Part shown: piece by piece, positions 24,051-36,100 of the stretch
Layout: each line of letters opens with the position of its first letter
Numbering within the stretch: the first letter of the stretch is position 1
Assembly: GCF_016097555.1 (NCBI RefSeq)
Contig: NC_054706.1
Coordinates: 52,053,590-52,117,589, forward strand
Source of the DNA: Gigantopelta aegis
Lineage: Eukaryota; Mollusca; Gastropoda; Neomphalida; Peltospiridae
Length of the DNA: 64,000 nucleotides
Direction of reading: 5' to 3'
Made by a program: the position numbers and the translations under genes
The notes under the pieces: generated by a model
The model's input: only the letters and a program-made list of their open reading frames with translations
Databases searched by the model: none
What the model was told of the DNA's origin: nothing

Positions 24051-25272
24051 AATAAATACATTTATAGATTATTTCATTTTATTTTATGCTATTTTAAGCA
24101 GTTTGTATTGCACAAAAGCCTCTTGCTTCGGACTAGGACACTCGACCCGACAGAGCTCCGTACACAGGTGTTGACAGATGTTGATTGTAACCAGTTGCAA
24201 ATTCTGGGTCCTTTGTTTTAATTGGAGTGTAATACATTGATGGCTCTCTAAACCAAGAATGGTGCTATCGTTAATGTCTGTGTAATCTCTTGACCGACTC
24301 AGCGACTTTGACAAATGTCTAGCCTAGTGGCAGTCGATTGACACTACTGTAGGTCCGACTTCAGTGACTGGCGATATACTTAGGCAGACTTTAAAATCAC
24401 AAACGTCTGAAACACCAGACCACTATTGACCACTATTTATTTATTATTTTAAATCATGCACGAGATACCGATGTCTGGGCTGGCCGGTCCGCTTGACCGA
24501 TAGGAATTTGTTCCAATAATAGAAATGAACAGGTGCTTCGGACCGACAAGAATGACAAAAGTGGGACCGGCAAACGCGCGTTTTAAAAAAATAATTTCGG
24601 TCTCAGAGTTCGAGAATCGGTCCCAGACCGGGAAAAAAGGGCTTTTCCCCATCCCTGCAGTTCCCACACCTATTTTTCAAATTCCCTTGATCAACCAGTG
24701 ATACCAAACTTGAATGTTTAAAGACTATTAAAAATAAATACTGGACAACATCAAACAACGAATGGTAGAACTTCTATCTTGTGAAGGTTTAAATTTGAAC
24801 CATTCTTGAAAGTAGCAGTCTTGCAGCAGATATAAGTGATGATAATTATTTTCCTGGAATAAAATATTCCAGCTGCAGTGCAATTTCATTGTAGAAGAAA
24901 TACGGAGTCCTGATTATTTGTTCAAACTGATCATTAGGGTTAGGGTTAAAGTCAGTGTTAGTGTTAGATTTAGAATAAAAGGTCAGAAGTACCTTATATT
25001 CTTGTATATAGGATGCAGTGGAAGATATATTGATGGAAAGAAATAAGGGAATACATCTTATTTGAGACAAAATTTAATGCACTATTAGAGTGTTTAGGCC
25101 TGTATAAAACACAGAGATGTAACGTAAGACTGAATGTCAGTACTATGGGTTTGAATGTCCGTAACACAGTTAATGTCCTGATTCCTGACTACCTGTTCTG
25201 GTAGCAGTCAATATTTTCTGGGGCAGGACGTAGCGCAGTGGTAAAGCACTTGCCTGATGTGCAGTTGGTTTT

Positions 25273-25905
25273 CAATGATAGCACTCGTCACTTTGGTTAT
25301 ATTAGAATGTTTCTACATTATTACTTTAATCTCCAATGATAGCACTCAAGTCACTTTGGTTATATTAGAATGTTTCTACATTATTACTTTAATCTCCAAT
25401 GATAGCACTCAAGTCACTTTGGTTATATTAGAATGTTTCTACATTATTACTTTAATCTCCAATGATAGCACTCAAGTCACTTTGGTTATATTAGAATGTT
25501 TCTACATTATTACTTTAATCTCCAATGATAGCACTCAAGTCACTTTGGTTATATTAGAATGTTTCTACATTATTACTTTAATCTCCAATGATAGCACTCA
25601 TCACTTTGTTCATATTAGAATGTTTTTACACCATTACTTTAATCTCCAACAATAGCACTCGTCACTTTGTTTATATCAGAATGTTTTTACATCATTACTT
25701 TAATCTCCAACAATAGCACTTGTCACTTTGTTCATATTAGAATGTTTTTACATCATTACTTTAATCTCCAACAATAGCACTCGTCACTTTGTTTATATCA
25801 GAATGTTTTTACATCATTACTTTAATCTCCAATGATAGCACTTATCACTTTGTTCATATTAGAATGTTTTTACATCATTACTTTAATCTCCAGTGATAGC
25901 ACTTA
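25273..25905. repeat. minisatellite, ~10.5 units of 63 then 61 bp
   Basis: The first five units are almost identical 63-mers (CACTCAAGTCACTTTGG variant). The later units are 61-mers (CACTCGTCACTTTGTT variant) with more differences. The 63-bp part is a multiple of three and gives a spurious repeated 21-residue reading. Confidence 0.95.
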
Positions 25906-26010
25906 AATACTGTATAATACACACATACACACAGACAAAAACATGTCTACTGAATTTTTCTCTCTGATACAAAGCACAAATAAGAGATTTAATAAAATAT
26001 ACTATCATCA

Positions 26011-26144
26011 TCATCTATAATGATTGTTTATTGCCCTTGCTATAACAAGTTTCCTGATTTCTGTTGTCCCGGCTCCGATTTCGTACAGTTTCGCATCACG
26101 TAATAATCTTCCAGTTGGATAATCATTGATGTAACCATTTCCAC
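26011..26144 (-). CDS. IVD: IVD exon 12 (C-terminus and stop)
   Basis: Begins by completing the Gly codon of the glycine-rich signature [13 protein letters not shown] and continues [19 protein letters not shown] to INNHYR, then TGA at 26013-26011 on the minus strand. The minisatellite begins about 100 bp beyond the stop. Confidence 0.96.
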
Positions 26145-27050
26145 CTGAAAAATCAGGAGATATAAGTGTCAGTGAAACATTTTATTGCTTGACATTTTTG
26201 ATAGAAAGGAAGGAATATTTAACGACACTTGAGCACATTTTAAAAATAGACTCATTTCTATGCTTATTTCTAGTGGGACTTGTCACTTTGATATGTACCG
26301 GGATATTTTTGAACATACGGGTAAAAATAAATGTTTCGGTTTTGTGTTGTTTCCAAAACAGCTGGCTAATCATTTGAACAGCTGGTCCACAAATATCAAT
26401 ATATGAGTTCTTATATATGGGCTTATGGCCTTACAGGGTGTATACTACCAAATCAAATCCCATAGATGACAATAGTAACATATGTGGCTAAAACTCCTAC
26501 CTGCAACATATCAACCGACATAAACGCCACGGATATAAATACTACCACCCCTTACACTTAAAGTGAATCAGAAAAAAATGTGGGTCAAGCTGCTCGTTTC
26601 TGAGGTAACGGGTAGCGTCTATGACTACCCTAGTTTCGCACAAAATTCGAGTACTTTTTTTTACAGGTACCCCATACATGTTTCAAGCACAAGGCTACTT
26701 GACACATTGGTACTAGATGAAATAAAATTGCAAATTTTTTTTACCCAGATGAAACTATTATTTTTTACAACCAACACACTCTCATTTATAACCAATCACA
26801 GGACTTGTGGTGTTCACTTCTCTATCAAAAGTTGGGTGCACCTCGAACTTTGACCCAGCCGGAAGTTATTTGGTTTAGTACTACCTATAGACAACAAAAG
26901 AATTGAATTGAATATTTCACCACCAGGTTGAGAGAAATCAAGAGCGGAAACCCACTGCTGCCATATAGGCTATACCTACTGATGACAAAGCAGCAAGGGA
27001 TCTTTTAAATGCACTCTTCATTAGAAAGGACAGTACATACCACAACCTTT

Positions 27051-27112
<62 letters not shown>

Positions 27113-30100
27113 CTTTAACATGCCCCTATACCACTAAGGTTTCGGGCATGTCTGTCACATGCCAGGTCTCTGGATAGCCAGTGGTGTGGTCTGGGACAGA
27201 ACAGCCTTTGAAATACCAGTTATGGGACAACAAATAGGATGGGGAAAAAATTCAAGTCCATTGAGGAATATCGATCCTGCCACCCATCGCACCTCAGGTG
27301 AGTGCTCTACAATTGAGCTACATCCCTTTTTATAACAGAATTTCAAAACTAATAAACTTTTAAGACTGCATAGTAGTTGAGTGGTATTTTCTTGCACAAA
27401 ATAAATATGTTATAAAATATGTAATGGCATATCCAGTGACAGAAGCTATACAGTTTTCCAGTTCTCTCAAAATATAAAAAATATGTATGGGTTTCACAAA
27501 AAAACATTTCAATGTGGGTGCGTACTGACATGTGCCATATTTACCCACCTAATATTTGAATGGCATCAAGCGCCATTTTTGTTGCTGCTTCTGCTGTGTA
27601 TAAAATAACACCAGCACAATCCTGAAATTAAATAATAAATAGTCAAACGTACTGTGTTCTAACTTTATAAAAAAAAAAAAAATCTCAAATTCATGTGGAC
27701 TCTAGGAACAAAAAGTAAATGATACAACATAATTGAGAATAGGATGTCATTTTCTGATCAATATCAGATGACAGTAAGTAATCAATGGTTGATTAGTAAC
27801 TTATTACATGTGTATTGAGTTTGAGTCAAATTAAATTCATTTAAAACTTTACACAAAATATTTAACTTTAAAATATATACAGACTTGTATATATTCTGGT
27901 TCACAAGGTCTTCATTCCACAAATGGAGACAACTATTAGTACCATATATTACAACAACTATTAATACCATATATTACATGTATTTTTCCTTTAAAAGTCT
28001 AGTAATTAGTTTATTACATAAATTGTAAAAAGACATTCAAAGCCAGGCCTCTGAAAATTGCGAGAGCAATAGTTTCGTTTGCATGTTGCTCGCGTAAATA
28101 TAGTTTGCGTAACACATTTTTCATTTGCGCATTTAATTTATGACATCATTTACATGTTCATGATGGGTTACCTAAAACAAAATGGGTTATCTGAATTTGT
28201 TTTTGCATAACCCATAACGGGCGTACACAAATTTTTAATTCTCAGAAGCCTGAAAGCACAAACGATTTAAAACACTTTGTTAGATGATTACAAGTTGTAA
28301 TAGAACAAGTGAAAAAAAACGATCTTACACTTGGGTGTCTTTCTCCACGGTCAAGCGCCCGTGCAACGTTGTACACGTATGACCGACTGACGCTCATCTG
28401 GGTGTACATGTCCGCTAGCTTGGCTTGGATCATCTGCAGGATAAAACGAGGCATCTCAGTCTTACACTGAATATATTTTCTAACGTATGTTTTTATATTT
28501 TAAAACAATTCTTTTTGTTGTAAAATATTTTATCTTTTCAAGTGAGTACTATGGAGTGAGCGTGTAACATACTATTAATCAAAAGTAAAAAGAAACCCAC
28601 TGCTGCCACTGGTGTCAATAAAACAGCATGGCATTTCCCCGAACAGGACAGTACATGTCATGGCCTTTAATGTACTATAACATATTTAACAGTAAATATA
28701 TTTTTTTCTAAAGATTTACATTAAAATTATTTTTCTTCCAATTTAAAAAAAAACAATTGCCTGTTTTTTTTAAATCAGAAAGTAAAACTGAAGAAACATT
28801 CTCAGGGCTTGTAGAATTTTTATAAAATCCACTAGCCATGGGATCAGTGATTTAAAACATTTACTAGCCACGATTAAAAAATCACTAGCCCTACTCTAAG
28901 TTAATACAATTTTACTAAATAATAGTAATAATCAGATATGTCACCTAAAGAGGGAGAGAGCTTAAAAATACTAACACTAGGGGTGGGGGCAGGATATCCA
29001 TATCTACAAAGCAGACTTAACTGCAACATTTTAACAAAAAAATAAAATAATAATAATAATAATAATCACTAACCGTCGGGCATGGCAATAGTAGTTATTT
29101 ATTAGCCAAACATTGAAAATCACTAGCCATGGCAGTGGGGCTACCATAATCTAGAAGCCCTGATTCTGTTCCATTTCAAAGTGGGTTTCTTTTTTAGCCA
29201 TGTACAGGAAGCATACCACCATTCTACTCTCAAAGATCTCTCGTACAACTGGATACTCATTCAAACAAAATTGAGTCATTCGAAAAATACAAACTCACAC
29301 ACACACAAACAACTCACTTGAAAATTTCCTATTTTTGTGCCAAAGCATTCCCTGTGGTTAGCATACTCAAATGCTACATCACAACATGCTTGCATAATTC
29401 TGAAATGAAAATAATCCATAAATATATTTCTGTAGTACTGTAATTAAATAATAGTTACATTTAACAAAATATAAACATCACTCACATCTGTCTTAAATGT
29501 AAGTGGCCAGCTATGGGAGTCATCAAACATGATCATTTAAGACAAGTGGCCACAAATTACAGGTTACTTTGCCCTTTTTTAGTATCTTAATTTGTTCTCA
29601 TTTTTAAAACTGTCTGTAGTGGATATTAATGGATGTACTTTAAATTACGACAATCTTCGATATGTCACATTGCTACTGAATAATGAAATAACTGGACATT
29701 CATAAAGTTAAAGTTTGTTTTGTTTAACGACACCACTAGAGCACATTGATTAATTAATCATTGGTTATTGGTTGTCAATTCTGACAAGTAGTCATCAGAG
29801 GAAAATCACTACATTTTTCACAGACAGGAAAGCACATACCACAGCCTTTGACCAGTTGTGGTGCACTCATTGGAACGAGAAAAATACCGATCAGTTGAAA
29901 TGATACACAGAGGTGGTTCGATCATGAGATGGAGCACTCAACCGACTGAGCTAAATCCCACCTTTTGGAAATTCTTAATATGACAATTTGGAAATAATTG
30001 TTTTGTTGAAAGCTGCACAGTTGAAAGACTTTTATAGCAAAATTTTTTCATCAAATATGACAATTATTAAAATTATGTAAAGTTAAATGAAATTAGAAAC

Positions 30101-33100
30101 AAGAGTACAGGTAAGGTACATGATACGCCTGTCAGAAGTTTGATGGAAAACCATATTTATATTAATGAATATGTTACAGGTATGATTCAATTCTGATTAT
30201 GTGAAATGTTTGCAATGGTAAACAGTCCTGACTTTTTCAAAGGCTAAACAAGATTTTCCTATGATGTTCAGAATATAGACAAATTATTTCATTTATTTGT
30301 ATCACAGTGACCGTATAATTGTGTGCGACACACCATCATCCCAAGTTGTTCCTACATGTGAGGTTTGATGGTCCTGTATGCATCTGTATGCAAGATGTGA
30401 TCTGAACAAGGATTTACTGTAATGTGCAGTAGACCGTGAAGAATAGGTCACAGTGACCTAGTAATAGTACGCGACTCATTGCCACCCCAAGTTGTTCATA
30501 CATATGAGGTTTGATGGTCCTGTATGCATCTGTATGCAAGATATGTTCCAGACAAGAATAAGTTAACAGACGGACGGACATACAGACATATGGATGGACA
30601 ATGCCATACCATAATACAACCCATCAAAGATGGGCATATAAAAAGGATTTAGAAAAACTCTAATACAGTTCTAAATAATAATGACCTTTCCTTAGGGGAC
30701 ATTCAAAAGATGGAAGGAGTGTGCAGTTGAATGATTCACTTGGTGAACTGAAAGACATCCATTGAAGGATTCATGTGTTAAAAGTAATTGGAGATACTTT
30801 AACTTTCAGAACAAGACTTTGACAAAGGTTAAATAGATTTTTAGAAACTTGCAAATTCATCATAAAATATATCCAGGATGTAGCAAGATGATGTCTTTAA
30901 ATAATGGGACCAAGACACATGTGGAAATGTGATCCTCTATATTGAACAACAAAAAGGAAGAAGGAAGGAAGGAAATGTTTTATTTAACGATGCACTCAAC
31001 ACATTTTATTTATGGTTATATGGCGTCGGACATATGGTTAAGGACCACACAGATATTGAGAGAGGAAACCCGCTGTTGCCACTTCGTGGGCTACTCTTTC
31101 CGATTAGCAGCAAGTGATTTTTTATATGCACCATCCCAGAGACAAGGTAGTACATACCACAGCCTTTGTTACACCAGTCGTGGTGCACTGGATGGAACGA
31201 GAAATAGCCCAATGGGCCCACCGACGAAACAACAAAAAATATATATATATTTTACTATCTATTAGTTTCTTAACACTAATAATTTAGTAAATGGACTGTC
31301 AAAGTAGGCCTAAAATTTTCAAAAGACACTGAAAAAATTAAAACTAACAGGATTCAATCTGAATAATTTTAAATAAAGTAACAAAAAAATAAATAATAAT
31401 ATTTGCATTTTTTTTCTATTTAGTATAGAAAATTCAATCAAACATTAATCAGACTTTAACCACATTTTACAGCAATCCGATGGTTCGGCATAGAACTTCA
31501 TCCATCTGCCACTATAATGATGCACTGCACACAGGACAAACTTACCCAACACATCCAGCTGACAATACACATCGTTCAATATCCAGCCCCGACATCAACA
31601 CATAAACACCTTTGTTCTTTTTCCCCAACATGTTCTCCTCTATAATTAAATACAAACACAAGGGTTCCAGGAGTGTTGTGCAGTTTGGTACTCAAGCTTA
31701 TAGGACTTTTTTCAGCTCATACATTTTTGTGGGATTTATTAACTTTCTATTTTTTTAACATTATGACCAATGTTTTCAAAGCTGAAGACTGTAAATCATG
31801 GAATTAATGTGAGTAAGATATTAATGCAGAAAATGTGTCTGATGTACTATTTGACAGTGTATTGACACATATTTTTAACCAATAACACCACCAAAAGAAA
31901 AAGTCAACTAAATTAAAGACAAATAACAAACAAATGTTAACACAACTGATGTGTGTATCTATTAGAATGAAAGTATTATTTTAATGTAATAATGTAACTA
32001 ACAAGATTTAAAAAACACTTCAAGAAATGCATTCTGGACAAATGAAATCAAAAGACCATGAGTTGTTATTCACACTATAAGTAGATTTCCTATGTTGTTA
32101 GTTCCACCCCTTGTCAATTATGTGGTGCTCTGCATAAAAAATGGAGGAAATCACTATCAACTAATAAAACATGTTTCCAGAGGTCTGACTATTAAAAAAG
32201 TTTATTTGTTTTGTTTAACGACACCACTAGAGCACACTGATTGATTAATTAATTAATCATCAGCTACTGGATAACAAACATTTGGTAATTCTGACAAACA
32301 GTCATCAGAGGAAACCCATTACATTTTCTTAATGCAGCAAGGGATCTTTTATATGCATTTTCTCACAAACAGGAAAACACATACAGTTACCATGGCCTTT
32401 GACCAGTTGTGGTGCACTGACCAGATGTGGTGCACTGGTTGGATTCTGACTATTAAAACAAATGCCAACATTTTGTTTAATCGTTGTGAGATAAAACTGA
32501 AGTAAATTTATTGAAAACGGCTAAGCATTTCACGTTTGCATTTTAAAAAAAAAGTAAAAATAAAAGTTGCATTTACCAGACACATTAATAAAAATATACA
32601 TTTTAGTGTGTACCTGTCCCAATTCCCAATGCATTAATATCAGGACACATTATTTTCCTTATTTACAGTATAGTTGTTATTCTCAGGTTCCATTGTGCAG
32701 TGAACTGAAGTGGAGATTTGGATGTCATATAATTGTTGGAAAATGTGTAAAAGAATGGAAAAGGCGAGAATTCGATTAAAATTGGAGTTATTCACACAAC
32801 TCTGCATGGATAAGGATCATTTGGTTGGGAAACACTGATCTATGGGAACATGGGGCCATATTTTCTGTTTTCGAAGATATCTTAGCGCTACGATATCTTA
32901 AAACTGCCGTAGGTTAAGACATCACCATGATGTATATTGTAGTGGTTTTACAATATCGTAGCACTAAGACAGCTTTGGAAATCTGTAGCCAGAAAAGTTA
33001 GTTTGTTTTGTTTAACGACACCACTTGAGCACATTGATTAATCAATCATCGGCTATCGGATGTCAAACAGTTGATAATGCGGACATGTAGTCATCAGAGG

Positions 33101-36100
33101 AAACCCGCTACATTTTTCCTAATGCAGAAAGGGATCTTTTATATGCACTTTCCTACAGACAGGAAAGCACATACCACCGCCTTTGTCCAGTTGTGGTACA
33201 TTGGTTGGAATGAAAAAAAAAACCAATCAGTTAAATGCATCCACCAAGGAGGTTTGATTGTGTGATGCGAGCACTCAACAGACTGAGCTAAATCCCACCC
33301 CCTGTAGCCAAAAATCTTATAAACTAAATTGTCATCAAAATTGTTTTTGTAATGCCACAAATCAATGTTGCTTAAAAGGTGGATTTTAGGTGCAGTAGTA
33401 GGAATTTGTATATAGCGAGATACAGCAGAAAAATATGACAGAGAAACAAACAGCTGACCCAAGATGGGCATCCACAATGTTGAAAGGTGGATTTTAGGTG
33501 CAGTGGTAGGAATTTGTATATAGCCAGATTTAGCAGAAAAATATGACAGGAAAACAAAAGGCTCACCCAAGAGGGGCAGACGCACCAAGACCTCGTTCAA
33601 GGTCAAGTCCTGACATTAACACATACACACCACGATTTTCTTCCCCTAGAAGATTCTCCACTGCCAACAACAAAAATGGCATACCGTGTCATAAAATAAA
33701 TATTGGAGTATATATAGGAGATAATGGAACCTGAGAAATTCAACCATTACAAGCAACAACATATCTATTTCATAATTCAATTATAAACTGTGACAAACAA
33801 ATATTGTGTCCCATAAACATCAACCATAAATTATGAATAACAGAAATAGCATGTCATAAATAGGATTCTAAGTAGACAATAAAGTTAAAAAGTAGCTATT
33901 AATAAATAGTAACATCATAAAAAAGTTGATGTGTGCACATTTGAGCTTATTTTAATTGCTTACAGAAATATAACAGCAGCATTTATAGTAACCTATTATT
34001 GAGCATTAGCATTTATACTTTTTTGACAGTTAAATATTATTTGTAAATAGTTACATTTTGTAGAACTGTACACGATTTATAAAACCCTGTATGATTTACA
34101 CACCTGGAACTTCACAATCTTCAAAAATCAATTCTGATGTGTTGGATCCACGCATTCCAAGTTTATCCAACTTCTTGCCTTGTTGGAAGCCTGGCATTGA
34201 CTGCATCAATTAAACAAAACATTGTGTGTCTGTGTTTGTATTTAGTTATTTGTAATAATGTCACTAGGTTGAATTAACTATCGATGCATTGCTATCGAGG
34301 CAATGACTATCGCAATATATCGATAGTTCGATGTATTGTTACACTACTAATCACGACTGGTATATCAAAGGCCGTGGTTTGTGCTATCCTGTCTGTGGGA
34401 TGGTGCATATAAAAGATCCCTTGCTACTAATGGAAACAATGTACAGGGTTTCTTCTCTAAGACTATAATTAAAAAATGTTTGACATCCAATAGGCGACAA
34501 TTAATAAATCAATGTGCTCTAGTGGTGTCGTTAAACAAAACAAACTTTTCTTTTTAATACTACAGTAAAGTACGTTTAGAACGAACACGCTTATAACAAA
34601 CTACCGGTTAGAATGAACTGATTGTAAAGTCCCGATTTTCTCCCCTATATATTAGTAATACATTTTAATGTATAGAACGAACTATGTATAGCGAATTAAC
34701 TGTTAAAACGAACCAATTTTGTGGTCCCAAATAGTTAATTCCAGTGTAAATAAGTGTTTACATAACGAACCGTGAATACCGGAAGCATTACGTATCAAAC
34801 CAATCAGTGTAAAACGCTGCAAAGCCGTGGGATCGACCGCACGACCGCACTAAAACAACAGCCTAAATAACTTTTGTTTGTATGGACTTGGGAACAGGTA
34901 TCAATTAAGGGATTAAGTCACTAATTATACCGGAACCGTTACGTATCAAACCAATCAGTGTTAACGGACAGCTGAGCCGTGAGATCAACCGTACTCCAAA
35001 AACAGTCTGACACGTTCAACTCAATATATATATACAATGATATTAATCAGCGGTAATTAATGGGATTCTCTTTGTTTGTTATAAATCCGTGTCAGTTTTT
35101 CGTTCAGTATGCAATCATGACGGACACGAAAACATCACGCAAAAGAAAAGCGCTCGATCTAGATGTGAAATTTCAAATCGTTGCAGCTGTTGATCTCGGA
35201 CAAAAATCAAAGAAAGACATAGCAGCTGAGTTCGGGATTCCCAAATCCACTCTCAGTACCATCTTGAAACAGAGGGAAACGATTTTATCAAAATGTCAAT
35301 CTTCAGAATTCAACACAGCTAGAAAACGAATTCGCACGTCCGAATTTCAAGATGTCGACGATGCTCTCTTTTTGTGGTTTTGTGACGGGAGCATTGTTTA
35401 CAGAATGGGTGAAAGATCTAGACAAGAGCATGAAAAGGCAAAAAAGAAAAATCCTTTTACTAGTCGACAACTGTCCAGTGCATCCGAAAGTTTCCGGATT
35501 AACCAGTATAACACTGGCTTTTTTGCCCCCGAACACTACCTCGAAAATCCAGCCGATGGACCAGGGAATAATCCCAAACGTAAAAGAGAACTATCGACGA
35601 GAGATGATGAGTGACATCTTCAAGGCATTCGACAGTCAACAGGAGCACTCAGTTTCCATCTTGACGGCAATCAACACAGCCCATCGTGCTTGGCGTCACG
35701 TGACCTCATCGTGTATCGTGAACTGTTTTGCAAAGGGTGGGTTCAAAAGTGTTGCGTGTTCTGAGAGTTCTGACGACGAAGACGACAACACCCCGTTAGC
35801 AAATCTACAGACAGTGTGGAATGAACTCGTGAGAGCCATGCCAGTGCCAGATGGTTATCGGAAAACGAGACGGCCACAGTGATTCTGAACCAGAGGACGA
35901 TACACAGGAGCCACCCGAACAGCCAACGCCCACAGCAGTTGAAACGCACAAGGCACTCGAGACAGTCAGACTGTTTTTTCAGAGCAAAGGAGATATTCGA
36001 TTGCCAGTATTTGACAGCATTGCGGACATTGACTCGGCATTAGAAGTTATGCGTCCAACGCTAAGTAAACAAACCACGATTAGTGATTACGTGATGAAAC

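Larger units (their letters stand above)
17363..26010. other. intergenic region between the convergent ZASP-like and IVD genes
   Basis: Includes the 3' UTRs of both genes, whose ends cannot be fixed. No exon chain was found. It contains a TTC repeat (18337-18377), a dispersed repeat near 19315-19430, SINE family-B copies, a 452-bp-type element, the large palindrome and the minisatellite. Confidence 0.6.

Noticed and set aside
24084..24314. Minus-strand reading MSKSLSRSRDYTDIND...
   Set aside because: No recognised family and no paired exon; left as chance although no repeat explains it.
24930..24960. Telomere-like TTAGGG units
   Set aside because: Only about two imperfect units; too short to be meaningful.
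25257..25655. 132-residue reading with a 21-residue repeat
   Set aside because: It is the plus-strand reading of the 63-bp minisatellite; open only because the unit is a multiple of three and ends where 61-bp units begin.
25273..25905. CRISPR-like array
   Set aside because: Units are contiguous with no unique spacers, and the DNA is eukaryotic.
30942..31265. Reading starting [20 protein letters not shown] and similar ones at 1336, 10140, 43494 and 56219
   Set aside because: Same reading occurs wherever a family-A SINE lies; it is repeat sequence, not a gene.
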